Assembly: GCF_042648405.1 (NCBI RefSeq)
Contig: NZ_JBHRXV010000011.1
Span: forward strand, 806,001-870,000
Reading direction: 5' to 3'
From: Sphingoaurantiacus capsulatus
Lineage (GTDB): Bacteria > Pseudomonadota > Alphaproteobacteria > Sphingomonadales > Sphingomonadaceae
Length of the DNA: 64,000 nt
The notes under the pieces are model-generated. The model was not told the origin of the DNA. It did not search any database and was given only the letters and a program-made list of their open reading frames with translations. The position numbers were made by a program, and so were the translations under genes. Shown one piece after another: positions 17,923 to 25,966 of the stretch. The stretch's first letter is position 1. The number at the start of each line of letters is the position of its first letter.

Positions 17923-18191
17923 TGGGTCAGCTCGGGGATGCGGTCGAAGATCTCGCGCGTGAAATCGGCGATCAGCACGAGGATGGCGCCGCCGAACAGC
18001 GCGAGGCAGATGGCGACGACGATCAGCTTCGGGACGAAGCTCAAGGTCTGCTCGTTGATCGAGGTCGCCGCCTGGATCATACCGAGGACGAGACCGGCGA
18101 TCAGTGCCGGGATCAGGATCGGCGCCGTCGCGAGCGCGAGCACCCACAGCGCCTGCTGTGCCACCCCGATAAAATAGTCGGCGCTCTCCAT
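17919..18191 (-). CDS. fliQ: Flagellar export gate protein FliQ
   Basis: A 90-residue protein with two membrane helices (LWVLALATAPILIPALIAGL and LIVVAICLALFGGAILVLIA). The family core GLVLGMIQAATSINEQTLSF-VPKL joins them. Normal length for FliQ, a part of the FliPQR gate. It overlaps fliR by 4 bp and starts 4 bp after the fliP stop. Confidence 0.93.
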   Translation of the reverse strand: MESADYFIGVAQQALWVLALATAPILIPALIAGLVLGMIQAATSINEQTLSFVPKLIVVAICLALFGGAILVLIADFTREIFDRIPELTQ

Positions 18192-18195
18192 GACG

Positions 18196-18948
18196 CTATG
18201 TGGCGAAGGAGGCCGCCAGCGACCCCATGGTCAGCGCCCAGCCGTCGACGAGGACGAAGAGCAGCAGCTTGAACGGCATCGACACGATCGACGGCGACAG
18301 CATCATCATGCCGAGCGCCATCAGGGTGGAGGCGACGACGAGGTCGATGATGAGGAACGGCAGGAAGATCAGGAAGCCGATCTGGAACGCCGTCTTCAGC
18401 TCGCTGGTGACGAACGCCGGCAGCAGGATCGAGAAGGGAATTTCCTCGGGCGATTCAAAGCCGGGCGATTCAGCCAGCTCGGTGAACAGCTTCAGGTCGG
18501 TCTCGCGGGTCTGCTTGACCATGAAGCCGTGGAAGACCTCGGCCGAGCGCGAGACGGCTTCCTCGATGCTGATCTGGCCGTCGCCATAGGGCGTGTAGGC
18601 CACCTGGTTGATCTGGTCGATCGCGGGCCGCATCACGAACAGCGACAGGAAGAGGGCGAGGCCGACGAGCACCTGATTCGGCGGCGTCTGCTGAAGGCCC
18701 AAGGCCTGGCGCAGGATCGACAGCACGATGATGATGCGGGTGAAGCTCGTCATCATCAGCACCAGCGACGGCAGCACCGTCAGCAGGCTCATCAGGACGA
18801 GGATCTGCAGCGACAGCGACAGCGGCTTGCCGTCGCCGGCGATGGTGCTGACGGCGCGGTCGAGCGCACCGGTCTGCTGCGCCATCGCGGGGTCCGCGAA
18901 GACCAGCGCAACGAGCAGCGCGACCAGGCCGGCGAGGCCGATCAGCAT
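18196..18948 (-). CDS. fliP: Flagellar export gate protein FliP
   Basis: From the ATG at 18948 the protein has 250 residues, close to the usual FliP length. It has a cleavable signal peptide (MLIGLAGLVALLVALVFADP then AMA), followed by VLMSLLTVLPSLVLMMTSFT-RIIIV, PPNQVLVGLALFLSLFVM, and the FliP signature LLPAFVTSELKTAFQIGFLI-FLPFLIIDLVV. The reading frame stays open upstream to 19074, where an ATG overlaps the fliO stop; those extra 42 residues are encoded by a palindromic repeat pair and do not resemble FliP. I therefore prefer 18948, although GGGGAGG lies unusually close to it. Confidence 0.9.
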   Translation of the reverse strand: MLIGLAGLVALLVALVFADPAMAQQTGALDRAVSTIAGDGKPLSLSLQILVLMSLLTVLPSLVLMMTSFTRIIIVLSILRQALGLQQTPPNQVLVGLALFLSLFVMRPAIDQINQVAYTPYGDGQISIEEAVSRSAEVFHGFMVKQTRETDLKLFTELAESPGFESPEEIPFSILLPAFVTSELKTAFQIGFLIFLPFLIIDLVVASTLMALGMMMLSPSIVSMPFKLLLFVLVDGWALTMGSLAASFAT

Positions 18949-19052
18949 CCTCCCCGGCACGGGGAGGGGAACCGCCGCAGGCGGTGGAGGGGAAACCGCC
19001 GCGCAGCCCCCTCCACCCTGCTGCGCAGGGTCCCCCTCCCCGTCCCGGGGAG
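18949..19052. repeat. Inverted pair of palindromic repeat units between fliO and fliP
   Basis: Two units of about 45 bp, 18949-18992 and 19007-19052, are inverted copies of each other. Each combines a CTCCCCGG...GGGGAG hairpin, a central C/G hairpin and GGTGGAGGGG. This BIME-like module keeps the frame open from an ATG at 19074 (which overlaps the fliO stop as ATGACTGA) into fliP. It may thus have been inserted into a formerly overlapping fliO-fliP junction. Confidence 0.75.
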
Positions 19053-19066
19053 AATTAGCCAGCCGA

Positions 19067-19333
19067 TCAGTCATGAGAAGGGGCAAGCGGCGCCTCGGAG
19101 ATCAGTTCGATCTTGCCGCGCGAGATGGCGAGCAGCAGCTGCTTGTCGGCGAATTCGACGACGGCCAGCCGGCCGGTCGCGCCCATCGGCACGGCGTCGA
19201 GCATCTTGATGCGGCGGTCGCGCTGACCGAAGGCCATGCCCGGCTGCGCCTTGCGCCACAGCCAGAGCGCGCCATAGGCCATCCCGCAGACGAGCGGGAT
19301 GAGGATCAGCAGCTTGAGGATATAGCTGGTCAT
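19067..19333 (-). CDS. fliO: Flagellar biosynthesis protein FliO
   Basis: An 88-residue protein with one N-terminal membrane helix (ILKLLILIPLVCGMAYGALW) and a short cytoplasmic domain (KMLDAVPMGATGRLAVVEFA then DKQLLLAISRGKIELIS), the typical FliO layout. FliO helps FliP fold and assemble into the export gate. Its ATG overlaps the fliN stop by one base. Confidence 0.88.
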   Translation of the reverse strand: MTSYILKLLILIPLVCGMAYGALWLWRKAQPGMAFGQRDRRIKMLDAVPMGATGRLAVVEFADKQLLLAISRGKIELISEAPLAPSHD

Positions 19334-19665
19334 CAGGCGCGGCGCTCGAGGCTCCCGGTGGCGGCGTCGGTGTTGACCACGTCGATGACGCGGACCCCGA
19401 AGCGGCCGTTGACCATCACCACCTCGCCGCGCGCGATCAGCGTGCCGTTGGCGGTGATGTCGAGCAGCTCATGCGTCTGGCGGTCGAGCTCGACGACGCT
19501 GCCTTCGACGAGCTCGACGAGATCGGAGAGCTTCATCGAGGTGCTGCCAACCTGCACCGACAGGCGGATCGGCACGTCGGCGAGCAGCCGGAAGCTGGCC
19601 GCGGCGTCCACTTCCGCGTGCGGCGCGGGGGTGAAGGGCGCATCCTCCACGTCGACGGCGTTCAT
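19333..19665 (-). CDS. fliN: Flagellar motor switch protein FliN
   Basis: A 110-residue C-ring protein. The last 75 residues form the SpoA domain: VPIRLSVQVGSTSMKLSDLV, GSVVELDRQTHELLDITANG and ARGEVVMVNGRFGVRVIDVV. FliN with FliM and FliG forms the switch complex and docks FliH. ATGA overlap (4 bp) with fliM and one-base overlap with fliO indicate tight coupling. Confidence 0.95.
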   Translation of the reverse strand: MNAVDVEDAPFTPAPHAEVDAAASFRLLADVPIRLSVQVGSTSMKLSDLVELVEGSVVELDRQTHELLDITANGTLIARGEVVMVNGRFGVRVIDVVNTDAATGSLERRA

Positions 19666-20606
19666 GCGATACTCCTGAGGTTCACACGTTGAATTCTGAG
19701 CGCGGCCTGTTCACCGACCTCGCCGATCGAGCCTTCGGCGACGATCCGCCCCTCGACGAGCAGCGGCACCATGCCGGGCACGTCGATCGGGATGATGTCG
19801 CCCGGCGCGAGCTTCATCAGCTCGGGGAATTTCATCGTCGGGCGGGCGAGCACCGAGCGGGCCTGCACCCGGACGTTGCCGAGCGCGCCCACGAGGCGCT
19901 CGCGCCATTCGTTGCCGACGAAACCGCCGTCATCGAGCACCTTCGACGTCAGCTCCCCCTCTACCGCGCGCAGCGAGGAGACGGGATAGAGCACATCTAC
20001 AGTGGTCGGGCGGAAGCCGCCGGTGACGATGGTGTAGCTGGCGACGGCGACCGGATCCTCGCGGCGTACCAGTGTCGCGTAAGCCGTGTTGGTCTCGCGC
20101 GAGGTGATCTGCATCGAGACCGGCATCACCTCGGTCCACACATCGGCGAGCGCCGTGGTGAACGCATCGGCGAGGCGGACGACGAGCCGTTCCTCGGTCG
20201 GCGTGAATTCGGGGGTCTTCTTCGGCGCGACCGCGCCGGTGCCGCCGTAGAAAGCATCGACCAGCCACGACACGAATTCGGGCTCGACCGCCAGCAGCAT
20301 GCCGCCCTTCAAGGGACGGAAGCGATAGAGGTGGAGGCTGGTGAACTCGGGCTTTTCGGTGCGCCACGTCTCGAACCGGCGGATCGCGACGGGGGCGGCC
20401 GACACGCGCGGCTTGACCCGCGCGAACGGCTCGATGACGTCGCGGACGCGGCGCGCCATGCGCTCCGACATGCGATCGAGCGCGGGAAGCGCCGCCGTCG
20501 GGCGGAACGCCTCGGTGCCGAAGGTGAACGGCTGAACGCCGCCCGCCGGTGCCGGGGTCGCTTCCTCGAAAGCGACCGGGTCGGCGGCTTTCGCGGTCTT
20601 GCTCAT
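19662..20606 (-). CDS. fliM: Flagellar motor switch protein FliM
   Basis: A 314-residue switch protein with a middle CheC-like domain and a C-terminal SpoA domain (about 235-310, ending AALRIQRVNLRSIA). The short N-terminal tail (MSKTAKAADPVAFEEATPAP) lacks the familiar LSQxEIDALL CheY-P binding peptide of enteric FliM. This may mean a different or weaker CheY contact. It starts with ATGA overlap on fliL. Confidence 0.9.
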   Translation of the reverse strand: MSKTAKAADPVAFEEATPAPAGGVQPFTFGTEAFRPTAALPALDRMSERMARRVRDVIEPFARVKPRVSAAPVAIRRFETWRTEKPEFTSLHLYRFRPLKGGMLLAVEPEFVSWLVDAFYGGTGAVAPKKTPEFTPTEERLVVRLADAFTTALADVWTEVMPVSMQITSRETNTAYATLVRREDPVAVASYTIVTGGFRPTTVDVLYPVSSLRAVEGELTSKVLDDGGFVGNEWRERLVGALGNVRVQARSVLARPTMKFPELMKLAPGDIIPIDVPGMVPLLVEGRIVAEGSIGEVGEQAALRIQRVNLRSIA

Positions 20607-21175
20607 TGCATCACGAAGCTGGTGAAGTAGACGTCGTCGATCCCGCCGAAGCCTTCCTTCTCTTCCAGCACTTCGTTGACCGCCTTGGCGAGCCGCGCCT
20701 TCAGCACGACCTTGCCCTTCGGCGTCGACATCAGCGTCGGATCCTGGTCGGCGAGCTGCATCAGGATCGCCGAGCGAAGCGCCATTTCGTGGCGCTCGAC
20801 GCTCTGCAGGACGCGCTCGTCATAATAGGTCGAGATGCCGACGCCGATCTGGATGAAGCCGGCGCCGTCGCGCAGGTTCGAGGTGAACTTCTCCTCGATC
20901 GGATAATAGCTCACCTGGAATTTGTCGGCCTCGACCGGGCGGGCGCCCACCACCTTGAAATTCTCGGGGTCCTCGCCTTCGCGCGGCACGAGATGGGGGT
21001 GATCGGGGTTCTCTTCCTCGGTGCCGGGCTTGCCGCCGAGAAGGCCGATGCTCTGCGCATAAAGCGCGCCGCCGGCGGCGCCGCCGCCCAGCACGACCGC
21101 GATCATCGCGAATTTGACGAGCTTCGACTTCTTCTTTTTCGGCTTCGGCGTGGTCGCCGCGTCAGCAGTATCCAT
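20603..21175 (-). CDS. fliL: Flagellar basal body-associated protein FliL
   Basis: A 190-residue single-pass membrane protein. A Lys-rich cytoplasmic start (KPKKKKSKLVKFAMIAVVLG) leads into one helix. A periplasmic FliL/stomatin-like domain follows, containing FQVSYYPIEEKFTSNLRD, IQIGVGISTYYDERVLQSVE and ending GGIDDVYFTSFVMQ. FliL surrounds and supports the stator units. It sits 11 bp after fliK and overlaps fliM by 4 bp. Confidence 0.92.
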   Translation of the reverse strand: MDTADAATTPKPKKKKSKLVKFAMIAVVLGGGAAGGALYAQSIGLLGGKPGTEEENPDHPHLVPREGEDPENFKVVGARPVEADKFQVSYYPIEEKFTSNLRDGAGFIQIGVGISTYYDERVLQSVERHEMALRSAILMQLADQDPTLMSTPKGKVVLKARLAKAVNEVLEEKEGFGGIDDVYFTSFVMQ

Positions 21176-21186
21176 GGTTACACCCC

Positions 21187-22608
21187 CTACGCATAGCGTT
21201 CAGCAGCGGAGCGCTGCTTCGGCGTTGCGTCCTCTTCCGCTGATTCTGGTTTCCAACTCGTTAAGTATTCTTGCGCCGGGACATCGCGGCCGCGATTTCC
21301 GCCCTGCCCGGCCTGCGAATGGGCTTGGTTGTTCTGGCCCTGACCGGAGAGATCGACATGCGTCTCGGCGATGCGCAGCCCTTGCGCCTTCGCCTCGGCG
21401 ATGAGCTGCGGGCGGGCATCGGCGATGATCGTGCGCGCCGCCTCGGTATCGGCGGTGAGGCGAACCGACGCGCCATTCTGGCCCTGCGTCACCTCGACGT
21501 GCAGCGAGCCGAGATTTTCGGGGTTGAGCCTGAAACGCAGATTGCCCTCGGCCGAGGCGGTGCGGACGATGTCCTTCGTAAGCTGATCGAGCCAGGCGCC
21601 ATCGCGGGCGATTTCGAGCTGACGCTCGACGGCGAGGTCGGCCTGAGCAACCTGCGGCTGGGCGGTGCTGCCGAGCGCCGACAGATCGTTGGCAAGCGTC
21701 GGCGCGGTGACGACGGCGGCAAGATCGGCGACGGGCGGCACCACCACCGGCGCCAGCGGCATCGGCGTCGGCGTCGGCAGCGGCGTCGGCAGCGGACGGT
21801 CGGCGAGGCTGACCGGTTCGCTGCTGGCGGCTTCGACGTTCGGCGGCGCGGCGGGCGCGCGGCCGGCGGTCGATGGCAACGAGCGCGGCGCGGCGAGGGT
21901 CTGCGGGATCGCGGCTTCGGCGACCTGCTTCTCGGCGACGACGGGCGTCGGGACGACCTCCACATTCGCAGCCAGCGGTGCCTTCACCGGCGTCTCCACG
22001 ACAGGCGCTAGGGCGGCGTCGACTTTCGGTGTTGCGATCGCGACCGGCGCATCGAGCGCGGGCTGTTCAGCGGGTGCGGGATCGCCAGCGAGCAGCGCCG
22101 GTATCACTGCAGGCTGAGCGGCCAGCGCGGCGGTCGGCGGAGCGGCGGTTGGCGGAGGGGTGACCAGCGGCGTCTCGACCGGCTTTGCCGCGGCCTGCGA
22201 CAAGGTCGGCGCAACCAGCGCGGCGAGCAGCGGCGGCAGGCCGAGCGAGTCGGGCGTCGGGGTGTCGGCGGCCTCGGCGGTTTCGGCGGCTTCGCCTTTG
22301 GGGGCGGCCTTCGGCTGCGGGGCGTCCTCCGCCGGCGTCGCCTTCGCGGCCTTCGCGGCGGTGCGCAGCAGCGCGACGCCGGGCACGACCAGCGCGGGAT
22401 CGACCGGCGGGGTCGCTTCGATGGTTTCGGCGAGGCCTTCGGCGGGGATCAGCTCGCCGGCGACGGCGGGCGCGGCGGTGAGGCCGAGGCCCGAGAGAAG
22501 CTTGGCGAAGGCGTCGCCGGCGGGGGCACCGCCGGGCAGCGCAACGGCGCCGTCATCGGGCGCCAGTCCAAGCGTTGCGAGATTGAGGGCACTGACGTCC
22601 ATCGTCAC
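21187..22608 (-). CDS. fliK: Flagellar hook-length control protein FliK
   Basis: A 473-residue protein with a long Ala/Pro/Val-rich, low-complexity N-terminal ruler (about residues 1-330). The C-terminal FliK domain contains LRFRLNPENLGSLHVEVTQG and NGASVRLTADTEAARTIIAD. It measures the hook and signals FlhB to switch substrates. Sequence outside the C-terminal domain is not conserved, so identification rests on that domain and on position between fliJ and fliL. ATG 22608 overlaps the fliJ stop by 4 bp; Met at 22602 is an alternative. Confidence 0.88.
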   Translation of the reverse strand: MTMDVSALNLATLGLAPDDGAVALPGGAPAGDAFAKLLSGLGLTAAPAVAGELIPAEGLAETIEATPPVDPALVVPGVALLRTAAKAAKATPAEDAPQPKAAPKGEAAETAEAADTPTPDSLGLPPLLAALVAPTLSQAAAKPVETPLVTPPPTAAPPTAALAAQPAVIPALLAGDPAPAEQPALDAPVAIATPKVDAALAPVVETPVKAPLAANVEVVPTPVVAEKQVAEAAIPQTLAAPRSLPSTAGRAPAAPPNVEAASSEPVSLADRPLPTPLPTPTPMPLAPVVVPPVADLAAVVTAPTLANDLSALGSTAQPQVAQADLAVERQLEIARDGAWLDQLTKDIVRTASAEGNLRFRLNPENLGSLHVEVTQGQNGASVRLTADTEAARTIIADARPQLIAEAKAQGLRIAETHVDLSGQGQNNQAHSQAGQGGNRGRDVPAQEYLTSWKPESAEEDATPKQRSAAERYA

Positions 22609-23021
22609 TCCTGCGTGCGTTTGCGCGGCAGACCGCGCGCGGCGAGCTTGCGCTCGAACAATTCATCGGCGGCGCGCACCGCGCGGTCGGCCAGCCGGTC
22701 GGCGGTTTCCTGCTTCATCCGGGCGCGCATCTGCGCCTGGCGGATGGTGGCGGCGCGGGCGCGGGCGCTGGCCGCCGAGACGGCGACGGTGGCGCGCGCC
22801 TGATCGAGCCGCATCGCGATCTCGCCGCTTGCCGCCAGGCTCGCCCCGGTGGCAACGCCGGGTGCCGGGCTCATGCCGTCGCGCAACGACACCAGCTTGG
22901 TCATGCTCGCCTCGAGCGCGGCAACCTGCTGGTTGGCCTTGCTGGTCGCGACCGCGGCGAGGTTGTGCTGCAGCGCCCTCACCCGCGCGAAGCGCAGCGT
23001 CTTGGCGACGGCGCGCTTCAT
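22605..23021 (-). CDS. fliJ: Flagellar export protein FliJ (putative)
   Basis: A 138-residue, almost entirely helical and Ala/Arg-rich protein, consistent with the antiparallel coiled coil of FliJ. Similarity is hard to judge by eye because the family is poorly conserved. Position between fliI and fliK with 4-bp overlaps on both sides makes FliJ the natural call. FliJ sits in the FliI hexamer, links it to FlhA and escorts chaperones. Confidence 0.8.
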   Translation of the reverse strand: MKRAVAKTLRFARVRALQHNLAAVATSKANQQVAALEASMTKLVSLRDGMSPAPGVATGASLAASGEIAMRLDQARATVAVSAASARARAATIRQAQMRARMKQETADRLADRAVRAADELFERKLAARGLPRKRTQE

Positions 23022-24337
23022 GCGGCGAACATTTCGGTAAGCGCGCCCGCCGATCCGGCGAAGTCGAGTTTCTCGCCCGGCTTCTGCTTCAGAAAGCCGA
23101 GCAGATCGGGCCGCCGCGCGATCGCCTGATCGACCAGCGGATCGCCGCCGGCGGTGTAGGCGCCCATCAGGATGAGGTCGCGATTCTCCTCATAGGCCGA
23201 CCACAGCCGGCGATAGACGCCCGCCGCCGCCATCTGCTCGGGCGAGGCGATATCGGCCATGACGCGGCTCAGCGAGCGGCCGATGTCGATCGCCGGATAG
23301 ACGCCCTGCTCGCCGAGGGTGCGCGACAGGATGATGTGGCCGTCGACGATGGCGCGGGCGCTGTCGACGATCGGGTCGTCGAGGTCGTCGCCGTCGGCGA
23401 GCACGGTATAGATGGCGGTGATCGAGCCGCCGGTGCGCGCGTCGGCGCCGGCACGCTCGGCGAGGCGCGGGATCAGGCCGAATACCGAGGGCGGATAGCC
23501 CTTCACCGTGGGCGGCTCGCCGAGCGACAGCCCGATTTCGCGTTGCGCATGCGCGACGCGCGTCAGGCTGTCGATCATCAGCATGACCTTCTTGCCCTGC
23601 GCGCGGAAATATTCGGCGATGGCCGTGGCGCGCATCGCGCCGCGCAGGCGCAGCAACGGCGTATGGTCGGCGGGCACCGCAACGACGACGGTGCGCGCGC
23701 GCACCTTCGGCGGCAGCTTGGTCGCGAGGAAGTCGCTGACTTCGCGGCTACGCTCGCCGATCAGGCCGATGACGTTGATCTCGGCCTCCGAGCCGCCGAG
23801 CATCTGGCCCATCAGCACCGACTTGCCGACGCCCGAGCCGGCGACGAGCGCGATACGCTGGCCGACACCGGCGGTGAGCAGCGCGTTGACCGCGCGAACG
23901 CCGACGTCGAACGGCTGGGTGACGCGGTCACGATCGAGCGGATTGCCGGGCTTGCCTTCGAGCGGCCAGCGATCGCTGGTCGGGATCGGGCCGAAGCCAT
24001 CGAGCGGATCGCCGAGCGCATCGACGACCCGGCCGAGCAGCGCATTGCCGACGCCGACCATCGCGCCGCTGGCGTCGGGCATCACGCCGCTGCCCGCGAT
24101 ATGCGCGCCGGCGGAATCGAGCGGCATCAGCAGCGTTTTCTCGCCGCGAAAGCCGACGACCTCGGCACGGCCGCCGGTGGCGGTCAGCTTGACGCCGCTG
24201 CCGATCGGCAGGTCGAGGCCGACCGCTTCCATGGTGAGGCCGTCATAGGACATGAGACGCCCGACGCGGCGCGGGGCCACCTCGGTCACGTCGAGACGCG
24301 ACAGGATCGCGCCGGCGCGGTCGACGAGCGAGCTCAT
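23018..24337 (-). CDS. fliI: Flagellum-specific ATPase FliI
   Basis: A 439-residue F1-beta-like ATPase. Walker A is AGSGVGKSVLMGQM; Walker B is VMLMIDSLTRVAHAQREIGL. Downstream come EPPTVKGYPPSVFGLIPRLA and the RSLSRVMADI segment. It energises substrate unloading at the export gate. The ATG at 24337 overlaps the fliH stop by 4 bp and gives the family N-terminus (MSSLVDRAGAILSRLDV); further upstream sequence in the frame is fliH shadow. Confidence 0.95.
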   Translation of the reverse strand: MSSLVDRAGAILSRLDVTEVAPRRVGRLMSYDGLTMEAVGLDLPIGSGVKLTATGGRAEVVGFRGEKTLLMPLDSAGAHIAGSGVMPDASGAMVGVGNALLGRVVDALGDPLDGFGPIPTSDRWPLEGKPGNPLDRDRVTQPFDVGVRAVNALLTAGVGQRIALVAGSGVGKSVLMGQMLGGSEAEINVIGLIGERSREVSDFLATKLPPKVRARTVVVAVPADHTPLLRLRGAMRATAIAEYFRAQGKKVMLMIDSLTRVAHAQREIGLSLGEPPTVKGYPPSVFGLIPRLAERAGADARTGGSITAIYTVLADGDDLDDPIVDSARAIVDGHIILSRTLGEQGVYPAIDIGRSLSRVMADIASPEQMAAAGVYRRLWSAYEENRDLILMGAYTAGGDPLVDQAIARRPDLLGFLKQKPGEKLDFAGSAGALTEMFAA

Positions 24338-24963
24338 CGCGCCGCCAGATTGTCGAGCTGCGCCCGCAGCCGCTCGAGGCGAACGGCGGGGCCGTCCTCG
24401 ATCCAGCCCTTGCCCCATTCGAGGCGCAGCGCGCCCCGCTCGATGGTGGCATCACCGACGACTTCGACGGGAACGCGGGTCCGCGCGAACAGCGGTAGAT
24501 CCTCGGGGTTCACCAGCAGGCGCGACGCATCGACTTCCTCGCCGATCAGGCGGGCGGCGGCTTCGGCGCGCTGCACCAAGGTGATCGGGTTGATCGGCAC
24601 TTCGCCGACGATCTGGTGGACCAGCCGCTCGACGGTGGCGGCGAGCAGCTCGGCGAGCGCATCGGTCGACTGCGGCTTCAACGCGCCGAGCGTTTCAAGG
24701 AGCGCGGCGAGCGCCTCGCGCTCCCCCGCCACTTCGGCGTCGACGGTGCGGCAGCCCTGCTCGAAACCATCGGCGAACGCCTGCGCCTGGATCGCCTCGA
24801 CATCGATCGCCGGGGCGGCAGCCTCATCCGCCGGCGCGTCGGCCTTCGGGCGCGCCGAGCAGCCGAGCGGCGTGTCCCACGCCACGAAGACGTTAGTCGC
24901 CGGCTCGGCATAGCTGCGCTCGAGGAACGCGCCTTCGGGGTCGAATGCGCCGCGATCAGACAT
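24334..24963 (-). CDS. fliH: Flagellar assembly protein FliH
   Basis: A 209-residue protein. The central segment (IQAQAFADGFEQGCRTVDAE) matches the helical GxxxG-type start of FliH, and the C-terminal half resembles the delta-subunit-like domain with LVHQIVGEVPINPITLVQRA, LLVNPEDLPLF and LEWGKGWIEDGPAVRLERL. FliH dimers regulate FliI and tether it to FliN. It overlaps fliG by 8 bp. Confidence 0.9.
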   Translation of the reverse strand: MSDRGAFDPEGAFLERSYAEPATNVFVAWDTPLGCSARPKADAPADEAAAPAIDVEAIQAQAFADGFEQGCRTVDAEVAGEREALAALLETLGALKPQSTDALAELLAATVERLVHQIVGEVPINPITLVQRAEAAARLIGEEVDASRLLVNPEDLPLFARTRVPVEVVGDATIERGALRLEWGKGWIEDGPAVRLERLRAQLDNLAAR

Positions 24964-25966
24964 AGTCGCCGCCGCGGCCGGCGAGCATCAGCGTGCCCTC
25001 GTCCGCCATGCGGCGGGCGACGGCGAGCACTTCCTTCTGCGCCTCCAGCACCTCGGCGAGGCGCATCGGGCCGCGTTCGGCCATCTCGTCCTGGATGGTC
25101 GAGGCGGCGCGGTTCGACATGCAGCCGAAGATGCGCGCCTTCAGCTTCTCCTCGGCGCCCTTCAGCGCCACCACCAGCACCGCGCCGTCGATCGAGCGCA
25201 TGAGCAGGCCGAGGTTCTTGTCGTCGCAACCCGACAGGTCGTCGAACACGAACATTTCGTCCTGGATGGTCTGGGCGACATTCTTGTCGTTCTTGGCGAT
25301 GGCGCGGATGATCCGCTGGTCAGCGCCGGGAACGAGATTATTCATGATCTTCGCCGCCTCGCCGGCCCCGCCGCGCTTGGTCGACGGCGCCGAGGAGCGC
25401 GTGACCTCGCAAACGAGCAGCCGCTCGAGATCGTCGAGCGCTTCGGCCGTCACCGGTTGGAGCGTCGCGACGCGGTGAATGACCTCCACCTGCATGACTT
25501 GCGGCAGCAGCTGAAGCACGTCGGCGGCATTGGGCGCATCGAGGTGCGACAGCACCAGCGCCGCGACCTGCGGATGCTCATGCTCGATCAGGTCGGCGAT
25601 GGTCTTGGGCGCCATCCAGCGCAGCGCGTCGAGGGCCGGGCTGCGCGCGGACGGGGTGATGCGCGACAGCATTGTTTCGGCCCGTTCGGCGCCGAGCGCG
25701 TTCTCCATCACCGCGCGGATGCGGCCGGCGGCGCCGAAGCCGATCGTCGTCGCCTTGCGGGCGCGGCCGATGAAGGTGTCGAAGACGTCCTCGACCTGAT
25801 GCTCGGAGATGTCGGTCAGCCCGAACACGGCGGAGCCGAGCTGCTGCACCTCGGCCGGGTCGAGATGGCTCAGCAGCTCGGCTGCCTCGCCATCGTCGAG
25901 GACCATGAGGAGGACGGCCGCAGCCTCAGGCCCCTGCGGGAGCCCCGAAAGCGCACTCTCAACCAA
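24956..25966 (-). CDS. fliG: Flagellar motor switch protein FliG
   Basis: A 336-residue C-ring rotor protein with the three armadillo-like domains. The middle contains EHPQVAALVLSHLDAPNAAD (EHPQ motif), and the C-terminal torque domain contains NMFVFDDL-like DEMFVFDDLSGCDDKNLGLL followed by the charged helix region KAFGCM-type LKARIFGCMSNRAASTIQDE. Those charged residues interact with MotA. It overlaps fliF by 8 bp and fliH by 8 bp. Confidence 0.95.
   Translation of the reverse strand: MVESALSGLPQGPEAAAVLLMVLDDGEAAELLSHLDPAEVQQLGSAVFGLTDISEHQVEDVFDTFIGRARKATTIGFGAAGRIRAVMENALGAERAETMLSRITPSARSPALDALRWMAPKTIADLIEHEHPQVAALVLSHLDAPNAADVLQLLPQVMQVEVIHRVATLQPVTAEALDDLERLLVCEVTRSSAPSTKRGGAGEAAKIMNNLVPGADQRIIRAIAKNDKNVAQTIQDEMFVFDDLSGCDDKNLGLLMRSIDGAVLVVALKGAEEKLKARIFGCMSNRAASTIQDEMAERGPMRLAEVLEAQKEVLAVARRMADEGTLMLAGRGGDYV

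Noticed and set aside
22160..24913. A very long plus-strand open frame opposite fliK, fliJ, fliI and fliH
   Set aside because: It is antisense to four clearly recognisable flagellar genes, has Ala/Arg/Ser-biased low-complexity translation and matches no family; long antisense frames are expected at this GC content.
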